Shown: positions 17,942 through 25,423 of the stretch, one piece after another | Layout of the letters: each line of letters opens with the position of its first letter | Numbering within the stretch: the first letter of the stretch is position 1 | Assembly (NCBI GenBank): GCA_022572465.1 | Contig: JACZVV010000006.1 | Coordinates: 1-51,789 of the forward strand | Length of the DNA: 51,789 nucleotides | Direction: 5' to 3' | Source: Chloroflexota bacterium | Lineage (GTDB): Bacteria > Chloroflexota > Dehalococcoidia > SHYB01 | The notes under the pieces: generated by a model | Told to the model about the DNA's origin: nothing | Databases searched by the model: none | What the model saw: only the letters and a program-made list of their open reading frames with translations | Position numbers and translations under genes: made by a program

Positions 17942-18805
17942 TTACCGTGCCGGCCTGTCCGGATCCTTGATGTGCACGATGAAGCTCTCACCGAAGATAC
18001 CGAAGGGCCGCCACGGGTGGAGCTCTATTTCCGGGTGATTCGACCGCCATTCGTTGAAAGCCAGCTGCTGGCCCATGGCGGGATCGGACCGGTAGTTGTG
18101 GTAGTCGTCGACGGCGAGCAGCGTGCCGTTCTGCAGAAACGGTGGAACCCACTCCAGCACATCCCTGGTGGAGCTATAAAAGTCGCAGTCGAGGAACACG
18201 ATGGATGCCTTGACCTTCGCCTGCTGAAGGGTTGTTGATCGCTGCGGTGTCAATGACTCGTTGTAGAACCCTACGATCGGCGTCCAATCCGTCGGACCCA
18301 CGACCTGCTCGATCAAGCCCCGGAACTCCTCCAGGGAGGTCTTGAAGTGGCCCTTGATCCAGCCGGCCTTGCCGTCCTCCTCGGTGGGCTCGGGGAAGCC
18401 TTCGAAAGAGTCGAAAATGTAGAGGTGGGGGTAAGGCCGGCCGCCGCTGCCGCGGATCTCCGCCGTGGAGCGGCTGTAGGGGTGCTTGCGATACGTCGCC
18501 GCCGAGCGCGCCGTGCGGGCGAGCGCCGAGCCAAACTCGAAGTAGTCGCCCTCCATCTGATTCGAATAGATGAACTTCCACGCCAGGCTGAACCAGTCGT
18601 GATGATTCAGGGCCCCAATCGGCATTTCGCGGTCGTATTCGGCCGTGTACGGCGGCGGCGAGGTGAGCAGGATGCGCTCGCCAAGGGTCTTGGCGGCCAG
18701 TCTCTGGACTACCCGGCGCCCCTCTCTCATGATCGATTTGGTCGATATCATCGATGACATCCTCCTCTTGCCCAGCCCCTCGACTCTGATGACGGGTTCA
18801 GCCAC
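17942..18805 (-). CDS. TylF/MycF-family methyltransferase carrying a Wzt-like N-terminal tag
   Basis: A 287-residue protein of the macrocin O-methyltransferase family. YFEFGSALARTARS is followed by LYIFDSFEGFPEPTEEDG, and then the family's metal/acceptor motif IVFLDCDFYSSTRDVLE and LLAVDDYHNYRSDP (about residues 210-250). It would O-methylate a sugar hydroxyl. The first 14 residues, VAEPVIRVEGLGKR, are the N-terminus of a Wzt-type ATPase and not of this family. They begin at a GTG with GGAGG seven bases upstream. A native start, MISTKSIMREG, with its own GGAGG follows at 18756. Both starts may be used. The stop lies 66 bases from the Wzt-like start. Confidence 0.85.
   Translation of the reverse strand: MAEPVIRVEGLGKRRMSSMISTKSIMREGRRVVQRLAAKTLGERILLTSPPPYTAEYDREMPIGALNHHDWFSLAWKFIYSNQMEGDYFEFGSALARTARSAATYRKHPYSRSTAEIRGSGGRPYPHLYIFDSFEGFPEPTEEDGKAGWIKGHFKTSLEEFRGLIEQVVGPTDWTPIVGFYNESLTPQRSTTLQQAKVKASIVFLDCDFYSSTRDVLEWVPPFLQNGTLLAVDDYHNYRSDPAMGQQLAFNEWRSNHPEIELHPWRPFGIFGESFIVHIKDPDRPAR
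18768..18790. repeat. Second copy of the 23-bp wzt 5'-end duplication
   Basis: Identical to 17838-17860. It is positioned so that the ATPase's first codons are fused in frame to the TylF-like methyltransferase. Confidence 0.9.
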
Positions 18806-21038
18806 GCACGTACCCTCCAGGGGTGACTCCGTCCGGCCGCCGCGGTAGAACGCCCCGAGCGATCTTGGAGATCCAGCCGGATCGGAGAACGGTTCGAGGC
18901 ATGTGGAGAAGCCCCGCCGGCATATACCGCCGGTAGTTGTCGGTGAGAAAACCGTCTGTGCCGGAAGCGATGTCCCGCCGGCTGCCGCCGCCAACCAGGT
19001 CTCGCAGCCGCGCCCAGTCGGCGGAAGCCGCGCTCCACTCCATCGCCGCCACCAGCTCGGCCACGCTCAAACGGCTGCTGTCCAAGTCGACCTCGGGGAA
19101 AACGTCTGGCGCCGATGGACGCCGGTAACCCAGCTGCGTAAGCAGTCCCAGCGCTTGCAGCTTGCTGAACAGGTGATGGTCGCTGTGCAAGATCGCGCCA
19201 ATGCCGGCCAGCGCCCCTTCCCGGTCTCCGGAGACGATCTGCCGTCGCAAGCTATGCAAGCGTGCCTGCGTCGCATGCATTCGCGCAGCGCTCTCGCCTT
19301 GCCGGTGCCCCGCGAACACCACGCTGCGGTCTTGAGACCCCGGGTTTCTGGCCGGGAGTGCGCCGGTCGGCCTCCGGTCCCTCGCACGAGCGAAGGCCGC
19401 TACGGAGAAGCATCGCTGGCGATTCTCGGCCAGCGCTTGGAGAACGTAATATTGGTCGCGGACGCCCAGGAATGCGGCCTTCGGCACGAGAGCACGGTGC
19501 GCTTCGTCGTGTATCAGAACGTCGTGGACGAAGACCAAGCGCGGTTTGGATACCAGTCCCGAGAAGAACCACGCCGCGAAATAGGCCTCGTGGCAGCTAT
19601 CCAAGAACAAGAGCTCGCAGTCGGGGATCTTGGCGTCCCGCGCGTCGCCGACGACGACTTCCAGCCGCGTGGGGTCAACCTTCGAGCTGAGGTTGGCGGC
19701 GATGAGATCGGCGATGGGTTGGCCTTGGACCTCCGCCTGAATCTCATAGCTGAACAGCTTCCCGTGGCCGTTGTCGGTCAAGGCGGAGAGGATGTAGCCG
19801 GTGCTGTACCCGTGGCAGGGCGATATTTCAACGACCACGTTCGGCTTCACCTCCCTGACCAGGAGGTAGAGCAGCTCGGCTTCGGTATCGCTGAAATCGG
19901 CGGAGTGGCCGCGCTCGATCATACGGCGGCGGACCATCCCCATCTCGGTGCAGACCGACACCAGGCCATCCCAATACTTCTCGTAGAGCGACGAGACATA
20001 CCCGGCGTCGCTGTCACCGAGTCTCAGTGTGGCCGGATCGATGTCGAACGTGAGATGCATATCATTGGTAGCGGTCAGGGCGCTCGCTCTTCCAGAACGG
20101 CGTCGCTCAACATCCTCAGGCCTCTCGCCGCCCGACCCGACCGCCGGGGCCTCTCGATTCTCGGCGGGAGCACGGACGCGGACCAGATGGGCCATGCGAT
20201 TGACCGCACGCACCAGCTTGAACTCGCCCTCCTCGATCACCTCGGCCAGCACCCGGCCCACGGTGTCAACGTGGCTCGTGAATACGCCATCCCCGAAGGC
20301 GTCGTCCAGCAGGACTGCGCCGCCGACCCTGGCCCGCCGGCCAAAACGCTCGAAGTCGCATCGGACCCCTTCCAGGGAGTGGTCGCCATCGATCAGCACC
20401 AGGTCCACCTCTCCCGAGTCGAAGTCGATGGTGCGGGAATCGCCCTCCAGCAGGTCCGCCCGAAGTCCATAGCGGCGCAGCGCATCGGCGACCTGCTCGT
20501 CGAAGCGTCGCCGGGCCGGCTGATTCCCGAAGAGCCGCGCTTCCTTCTCTCCGATATCGATGGACCAGAAACGCCCCTTCCCCTCCATGGCGGCGGCGAT
20601 GGCCAGGGTAGAGCCGCCCTTGTATCTGCCGATCTCTATCACCTTGCGGGCGTCCATTTGACGCACCAGCCCGTAGAGATACGCCGCTTGACGGACCGTC
20701 ATGGAAATGACGCCGTGGTCGAGCGATGTGCTGGCGAAGAGGCCTGCCAGGTGCTCGAAGCGCAACGGCCCTCGGACCGGCAGGTCGACGGGCATGCTGT
20801 CCAGGTCGGGCGCACGGTTCAGACGCGGGCCGATCGCCTCCATCAGCTCCTGTGGGTTGTGGTCGCATAACCGTTGCATCAAGCTCCGCCGCACCGGCTT
20901 GGGCAGCGCCGCGGCAAGGACCGACCCCGCCCAGCTCTCAAACGCATCGATCGTCCCGCGCATAACGTGTACAGTCGCCGCCACCTTCCTCATCGTGGAC
21001 GTGTGAGGCGCCATCCCGGCTGCATCTCTAAGCCTCAT
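18798..21038 (-). CDS. Tandem double methyltransferase protein
   Basis: A 746-residue protein with two class I methyltransferase-like domains. Domain 1 (about 110-290) has KVIEIGRYKGGSTLAIAAAM, FWSIDIGEKEARLF and VDLVLIDGDHSLEGVRCDFE, as in Methyltransf_24/CmcI. A low-complexity linker rich in Ala, Glu and Arg (about 288-320) leads to MHLTFDIDPATLRLG and domain 2 with VVVEISPCHGYSTGYIL (about 398), VVVGDARDAKIPDCELLFLD and FVHDVLIHDE. The last 170 residues are helical and unrecognised. The start at 21038 forms ATGA with the epimerase stop; the track start at 21227 is inside that gene. It may be a fusion of two formerly separate genes. Confidence 0.82.
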   Translation of the reverse strand: MRLRDAAGMAPHTSTMRKVAATVHVMRGTIDAFESWAGSVLAAALPKPVRRSLMQRLCDHNPQELMEAIGPRLNRAPDLDSMPVDLPVRGPLRFEHLAGLFASTSLDHGVISMTVRQAAYLYGLVRQMDARKVIEIGRYKGGSTLAIAAAMEGKGRFWSIDIGEKEARLFGNQPARRRFDEQVADALRRYGLRADLLEGDSRTIDFDSGEVDLVLIDGDHSLEGVRCDFERFGRRARVGGAVLLDDAFGDGVFTSHVDTVGRVLAEVIEEGEFKLVRAVNRMAHLVRVRAPAENREAPAVGSGGERPEDVERRRSGRASALTATNDMHLTFDIDPATLRLGDSDAGYVSSLYEKYWDGLVSVCTEMGMVRRRMIERGHSADFSDTEAELLYLLVREVKPNVVVEISPCHGYSTGYILSALTDNGHGKLFSYEIQAEVQGQPIADLIAANLSSKVDPTRLEVVVGDARDAKIPDCELLFLDSCHEAYFAAWFFSGLVSKPRLVFVHDVLIHDEAHRALVPKAAFLGVRDQYYVLQALAENRQRCFSVAAFARARDRRPTGALPARNPGSQDRSVVFAGHRQGESAARMHATQARLHSLRRQIVSGDREGALAGIGAILHSDHHLFSKLQALGLLTQLGYRRPSAPDVFPEVDLDSSRLSVAELVAAMEWSAASADWARLRDLVGGGSRRDIASGTDGFLTDNYRRYMPAGLLHMPRTVLRSGWISKIARGVLPRRPDGVTPGGYVRG

Positions 21039-22015
21039 GCCGCTCGGGGGTACTCTCGCAAGAGCCACGCCACGACTTGGGCCAAGCCATCGTCGAACGG
21101 CACCTGAGGCGCCCATCCCAAGAGCTGGCGGGCCTTGTCGATGGCCAGAGACTGGCGGCGAACGTCCTGGGCAAAACCGGGAGCGGCGACCGTCTCCAGA
21201 GCGCCGGTCATGCCGCAGAGGGCCCATATCTTGCGGGCCAGCTCGATCACGCGGACCTCCTCCACCCCCGCCAGGTTGAACGCTTCGTTGACGGCGCCCT
21301 CGCTCTCGAGGGCCATCACCATGCCTCGGGCCACGTCATCGACGTGCACGAAGCTCCGGCTCTGACGCCCGTCGCCGAAGATCTCCACGGGGCGCTGACC
21401 CGACATGATCTTGCGGAACAGGTCCGGGATGACGTGAGCGTCGCCGGCTACGCGACCGGGCCGCTCTTCCGGTCCATACACGTTGGACGGCCGAACGATG
21501 GCATACGGCGGGCCTCCCTCGCTCTCGAACGTCTCGCAGTAGCGCTCGCCGATGAGCTTGGAGAACCCGAACACCGAGCGTGGCGCCGCCATCGTCTCGG
21601 CGTCGGACTCCTTGACCGGGAAGCTCTCCACCGAGTCGTAGATCATTGAAGACGAGACGAAGACGAGGCGTCGCACTCCGGCTCGTTTGGCGGCGCCGAA
21701 CGTCGCGCTGTAGATTCGATTGTTGCCCACCAGGATCTCGGCGGGATGGCGATGAACGTAGCCGATGGCTCCACGGCGCGACGCCATCGCGATGCAGGCG
21801 TCGACTCCCCGGAAGGCATCGTCCGCTGCCGCCGGGTCCCCCATGTCGGCATGGAGAAAATCGTAACCGGGCTCCACGGCGCTTTGCGGATTGCTCAGGT
21901 CGTCGGCCACCACCACTTGATAGCCTTTAGCAAGCAACTCGCTAACGACCCGATGCCCGACAAATCCTGCCCCACCGGTCACCAGCACTCGTTGAGGCGG
22001 TCGAATCTCAGCCAT
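21035..22015 (-). CDS. NAD-dependent epimerase/dehydratase (extended SDR), catalytic Tyr replaced
   Basis: A 326-residue extended short-chain dehydrogenase of the nucleotide-sugar epimerase type. The NAD site is VLVTGGAGFVGHRVVSELL (about residues 10-28). VVVADDLSNPQ follows, then FVSSSMIYDS (Ser of the triad, about 123). The YxxxK motif appears as FGFSK (residues 149-153): the tyrosine codon is TTC. IVRPSNVYGPEERPG and FVHVDDVARGM are typical. It would act on a UDP- or GDP-sugar (4-epimerisation, dehydration or reduction) if active. The ATG directly follows the upstream TAG. Substrate is not predictable and activity is in doubt because of the Phe. Confidence 0.88.
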   Translation of the reverse strand: MAEIRPPQRVLVTGGAGFVGHRVVSELLAKGYQVVVADDLSNPQSAVEPGYDFLHADMGDPAAADDAFRGVDACIAMASRRGAIGYVHRHPAEILVGNNRIYSATFGAAKRAGVRRLVFVSSSMIYDSVESFPVKESDAETMAAPRSVFGFSKLIGERYCETFESEGGPPYAIVRPSNVYGPEERPGRVAGDAHVIPDLFRKIMSGQRPVEIFGDGRQSRSFVHVDDVARGMVMALESEGAVNEAFNLAGVEEVRVIELARKIWALCGMTGALETVAAPGFAQDVRRQSLAIDKARQLLGWAPQVPFDDGLAQVVAWLLREYPRAA

Positions 22016-23332
22016 CTACGCCGCCCTCCCGATCGCGAATCCCTGGGGTTGCGCCACACGCGTCCCGGCCAGCCTCTCCAGCTCACCCACCACCGTCGCG
22101 CTCACCACCTCTCGCGAAAAATGCGTCTCGTACGTCCGCCGCCCGGCGCGGCCCAGACGGGCGCGAAGGCCCGGCTGCCGGCAGGCCCGCACCACGGCCT
22201 CGGCCAGACCCACGCCATCGGACGCCAGCAGCGCGTTCTCTTCATGGACCAGCTCGGCCAGGCCCGCCGCGTTGGCCCGGTGCGCCACCACGCAGCTGCC
22301 CAGACTCCACGCGTAGGGAATTCGGACGCGGATGCCCAGCTCGATGGGCGTCGGAACCAAAAAGACGTCGGCGGTCAACAGCTCGGCGACGATGTCGTCC
22401 ACGAAGCCGCGCAGGCGGACCGAAGGGCGGTCCAGCCGCCTCGCCAGGCCGGCCGGAAGCTGGCCCTTGCCGCATATGTGGAGCTCGAAAGAGCGGCCCA
22501 GGGCGCGCTCCAGCGCCGGAAGGGTCTCGTCGGCCAGCAGATGGAGTCCCGCCAGGGTCGCCGTGCCCCCGACGTGGCCCATGCACACGATCTTGAGCCG
22601 CCGGCGCGTGGGTTGCGCCAGGCGACGCCTCTCCCATTGCGCGCCTCCCCAGTCCGGCACGATGTTGGGCAGGTAGCGGCACCCGTTGAGACCCTGGCGG
22701 CGAAACCAAGCGGCGTGATGGGCCGCCGTCGCCGCCACCGATTCACATCGGCCGAGGAGCCGCACCATCACCTGGGCCTGCCGCGCCGCTTCCAGCCGGG
22801 TCACCAGCCGCGACGGAGACCAGGCGTGCCGTCGGGATGCCAGAGGCGGCAAACCTCTGAACAGCCCCGGCATGTGAACCGGGTCGCCCACGAAGGCAAA
22901 GCGGGGCGCCAGATGCGTCCCATCGGTCGCGGCGATCCCCTCGTAGCCGCCCCAGAGAAAGAGAACGTCGGGCCGCGCTCGCGCCAGGGCTTCGGACATC
23001 GCGCCGGCCAACGCCACGTGGGGAAAGACATCGTCGATGCGGGGCCGGAGCAGCCTGCGTAGCCGGTCCACGCGACCCGCCGCTCGGCTCCGGATCGGCG
23101 CGTCCGGCGGGTCGCCGGACACCACCTCGGTCGGTATCCCGGCGTCCCGTAGCTCCTCCAGCCAGCGCTGGCGGGTGGCCAGGTCCGCGATGAGGCTTTG
23201 CCGCGGCAACGGCAGCACCGCCGTCACCTGGTGGCCCGCGTCTCGTATGGCGTCGATGAACAAGCGCGCCGAGTAGCTCACCGTGCTGTGCTCGGTGTTG
23301 GGGACCTCTGGCTCGATGAAGGCGACTCGCAT
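22016..23332 (-). CDS. Glycosyltransferase family 4 protein
   Basis: A 438-residue GT-B protein opening MRVAFIEPEVPNTEHSTVSY. The C-terminal donor half includes LKIVCMGHVGGTATLAGLHL, FELHICGKGQLPAGL (about 300), VRLRGFVDDIVAELLTADVF, and LVPTPIELGIRVRIPYAWSLGS. The last is the end-on pattern of transferases that use I-E-x-G-x-R in place of a strict E-x7-E. The 709-residue track ORF is over-extended. ATG 23332 has GAGAG about five bases upstream. A GTG at 23359 with a GTGA overlap is in frame and a possible alternative. It probably acts on the glycan. Confidence 0.88.
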   Translation of the reverse strand: MRVAFIEPEVPNTEHSTVSYSARLFIDAIRDAGHQVTAVLPLPRQSLIADLATRQRWLEELRDAGIPTEVVSGDPPDAPIRSRAAGRVDRLRRLLRPRIDDVFPHVALAGAMSEALARARPDVLFLWGGYEGIAATDGTHLAPRFAFVGDPVHMPGLFRGLPPLASRRHAWSPSRLVTRLEAARQAQVMVRLLGRCESVAATAAHHAAWFRRQGLNGCRYLPNIVPDWGGAQWERRRLAQPTRRRLKIVCMGHVGGTATLAGLHLLADETLPALERALGRSFELHICGKGQLPAGLARRLDRPSVRLRGFVDDIVAELLTADVFLVPTPIELGIRVRIPYAWSLGSCVVAHRANAAGLAELVHEENALLASDGVGLAEAVVRACRQPGLRARLGRAGRRTYETHFSREVVSATVVGELERLAGTRVAQPQGFAIGRAA

Positions 23333-23355
23333 CTGGGCTCTCTCGTTCGTTTCGA

Positions 23356-24210
23356 TCACGCCGCCGGGGAAGGGCCAACCGCCTTGGCCATGGCGCCGAA
23401 GTTCAGGTTGCTGCCGTGGATGGCCAGGGGCCGCGACATGGCGCGGGAGAAATCCCACGCCGCGGTATTCCAGCCAATGTCGTCGGAGACCAGAAGGCCG
23501 CCCGGCGGCAGGTGCGGCCAAACGGAGGTGTACTCCCACATCATGTGCTGGTAGGTGTGGTCCGAGTCGTGATAGAAGATGTCGACTTGCCGTACTTTTG
23601 CTAGCAGCGGCATCAGCTCGGCCCTGGCGTCTCCGATGATCAGCGTCCAGCGGTCCCGCAACTCTTCCGGCGCCAGGAAGCCGGTCTCGAGCCCGGCGGG
23701 TAGGGTCCAGTCCATGCTCAGCTCCCCCGACACGGCGGGAAGGTCGATGGTGTACAGATGCCCTTTGCCGTTTTGGCGCAGCGCCAGCAGGAACAGCGCG
23801 CTGGTCCAGCCGGTGGCGCACCCCGTCTCGACCACCACCTCGGGCCGGACAATCCGGGTCGCGACGTAGTTGAACAGGATCGCGGCCACCACCACGCCCG
23901 ACAGCTTGGCCTGAAAGTCCTTGCCGATGACATCCTTGTAGCGCTCCACCGACCGCCGGAGCGAATCGCAGGCCGCCACCTCGTCGAACAACTCCTGCAC
24001 CATCGCGGGCGTGATCCCCCGCTTGGGGCCCAGCAACCGCTCCAGGCACCGGGCCGGGTCCGCCATCGCTTGCCGGCGCCGCACGTCCGCCCACTGGGCC
24101 ATCCGCCGGTCCGGCTCGGCGCCGTTGGAGGCCGCCGGCCGCCACGGCCGGGTCAGCGACCGGGCCGACCGCCGTACTGCTCGTTGCGCTCTAGCTAAGG
24201 TCATGTCCAT
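23356..24210 (-). CDS. Class I methyltransferase (Methyltransf_24-like)
   Basis: A 284-residue protein. After a basic helical N-terminus, residues about 115-135 read PEVVVETGCATGWTSALFLL, the SAM-binding motif I. GHLYTIDLPAVSGE supplies the acidic ribose contact. WTLIIGDARAELMPLL and VDIFYHDSDHTYQHMMWEY (about 200) complete the CmcI/Methyltransf_24 pattern, and LLVSDDIGWN follows. It probably modifies a glycan sugar. It starts ten bases after the permease stop (24221) as the second gene of the operon. The ATG at 24204 (MTLARAQ) is an equally possible start. Confidence 0.83.
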   Translation of the reverse strand: MDMTLARAQRAVRRSARSLTRPWRPAASNGAEPDRRMAQWADVRRRQAMADPARCLERLLGPKRGITPAMVQELFDEVAACDSLRRSVERYKDVIGKDFQAKLSGVVVAAILFNYVATRIVRPEVVVETGCATGWTSALFLLALRQNGKGHLYTIDLPAVSGELSMDWTLPAGLETGFLAPEELRDRWTLIIGDARAELMPLLAKVRQVDIFYHDSDHTYQHMMWEYTSVWPHLPPGGLLVSDDIGWNTAAWDFSRAMSRPLAIHGSNLNFGAMAKAVGPSPAA

Positions 24211-24220
24211 CGATAGTCCG

Positions 24221-25063
24221 TCAGACGATGTCGGCGAACTCGCGCTCCGCACGGCGAAAGTAGAAGACTCCACTGATCAGCACCGCCAGGGCCACGGCCA
24301 CCGAAACGATCAGCATCGAGCCCGGCGGTTGGCCCTCGCCCAGCAGCCCCCACCGGAAGCCCTCGATCACGCTGGTCATGGGATTCATCCCGTAGATCAC
24401 CCGCCACTGCTGAGGAACGGCGTTGGTGGTGTAGAGGACCGGGGTCAGGAACAGCCAGAGCTGGATGGCGAACGGAAGCGCCAGCCGCACGTCGCGGATA
24501 CGGACGTTGAGGGCCGCGAGCCAGAGCCCGAAGCCCAGGGCCGTCACCATCGCCAGCATGATGAACAGCGGGATGGCCAGGGCTTCGACACCGGGGAGCA
24601 CGCGATAGTACGCCATCAGTCCCGCCATCACCACAGAGGCGATGGCGAAGTCGACCAGCCCGGGCAGCACCGCCGAAATGGGCAGGACCATACGCGGGAT
24701 GTAGACCTTCGTCACCAGGTTCTGATTCGAAGCCACGCTATTGGCTGCGGTGGTCAGCCCGGTGGCGAAAAGCAGCCAGGGCAGCAGGGCCGTGTACAGG
24801 AAGATCGGGCGGGGAAGACCATCGGACGGGAGATCGCCCAGCAACGCCACGATGTTGAAGACCACCATCATGGTGACGGGCTGGATAATGGCCCAGCTCG
24901 CCCCCAGCAGCGTCTGTTTGTACCGGATCGAGATCGTCCGGCGCGTCAGGACCAGGAGCAGGTCCCGGTACTGCCAGAGCTCCCGGAGGTCGACGGGAAC
25001 CCAGCCGCGGGGAGGCGCGATGACGGTGGTGACGGACTGCAACGGCGCTGTCTGGCTAGCCAT
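24221..25063 (-). CDS. Wzm-like ABC-2 permease for polysaccharide export
   Basis: A 280-residue ABC-2 type permease. The cytoplasmic N-terminus ends in LRELWQYRDLLLVLTRRTIS followed by IRYKQTLLGASWAIIQP, the conserved gate-helix region of polysaccharide exporters. Six hydrophobic segments follow, including PIFLYTALLPWLLFATGLTT, FAIASVVMAGLMAYY and LPFAIQLWLFLTPVLYTT (conserved SPV-like turn before the last helices). It ends FRRAEREFADIV. It moves the lipid-linked glycan across the inner membrane with the Wzt-like ATPase. It is the first gene of the operon. ATG 25063 has no clear ribosome site; a more upstream start exists in the track but looks non-coding. Confidence 0.9.
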   Translation of the reverse strand: MASQTAPLQSVTTVIAPPRGWVPVDLRELWQYRDLLLVLTRRTISIRYKQTLLGASWAIIQPVTMMVVFNIVALLGDLPSDGLPRPIFLYTALLPWLLFATGLTTAANSVASNQNLVTKVYIPRMVLPISAVLPGLVDFAIASVVMAGLMAYYRVLPGVEALAIPLFIMLAMVTALGFGLWLAALNVRIRDVRLALPFAIQLWLFLTPVLYTTNAVPQQWRVIYGMNPMTSVIEGFRWGLLGEGQPPGSMLIVSVAVALAVLISGVFYFRRAEREFADIV

Positions 25064-25423
25064 TCGATGTTGAAGGACGGTGCATCGTTTGGGGGCGCAT
25101 CGGTCGCTGGGTCGTCGCCGGGGCTCGCAGGGGGGCGCCTTGTCGACGCGACGGCCAGGCTCCGCCCTTTTCGCACCCATCCCGCTTGCCGCGGTGGAGG
25201 CCCGAACCTGCTCGCTCCCCTATGTGCCGCCCAGTCGCCAATTCTCACTGGACTCAGACCAAATCTGTGCTCGTAACCCATGCTAGGGCGTCGGAAAGTG
25301 GCCCAATAGAGGGAGACTGCATGACGTCGAATAGTGACGACCCAGGAGAGGATCAAGTGCCAGCACCCACAGGAAGCAGGCGGGACGTTCAGCGGACGGG
25401 GATCGACGGGGCCGGGCCTGCGG
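25064..25423. other. Intergenic stretch upstream of the glycan operon
   Basis: This is the 360-base gap between the S9 peptidase stop and the permease start, and it should hold the operon's promoter. I see only a weak candidate on the minus strand, TTGGGC and TAGCAT with a 15-base spacer near 25280-25306. A plus-strand ATG at 25321 has an AGGGAG site but opens an ORF antisense to the peptidase, which I do not accept. No strong terminator for the peptidase gene is visible. Confidence 0.4.

Noticed and set aside
18903-20870. 655-residue plus-strand ORF
   Set aside because: Antisense to the double methyltransferase; no start signal and no recognisable domain.
24946-25356. 136-residue minus-strand ORF over the permease 5' end
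   Set aside because: It is in a different frame from the permease, has no ribosome site and turns into a Ser/Arg/Pro-rich shadow.
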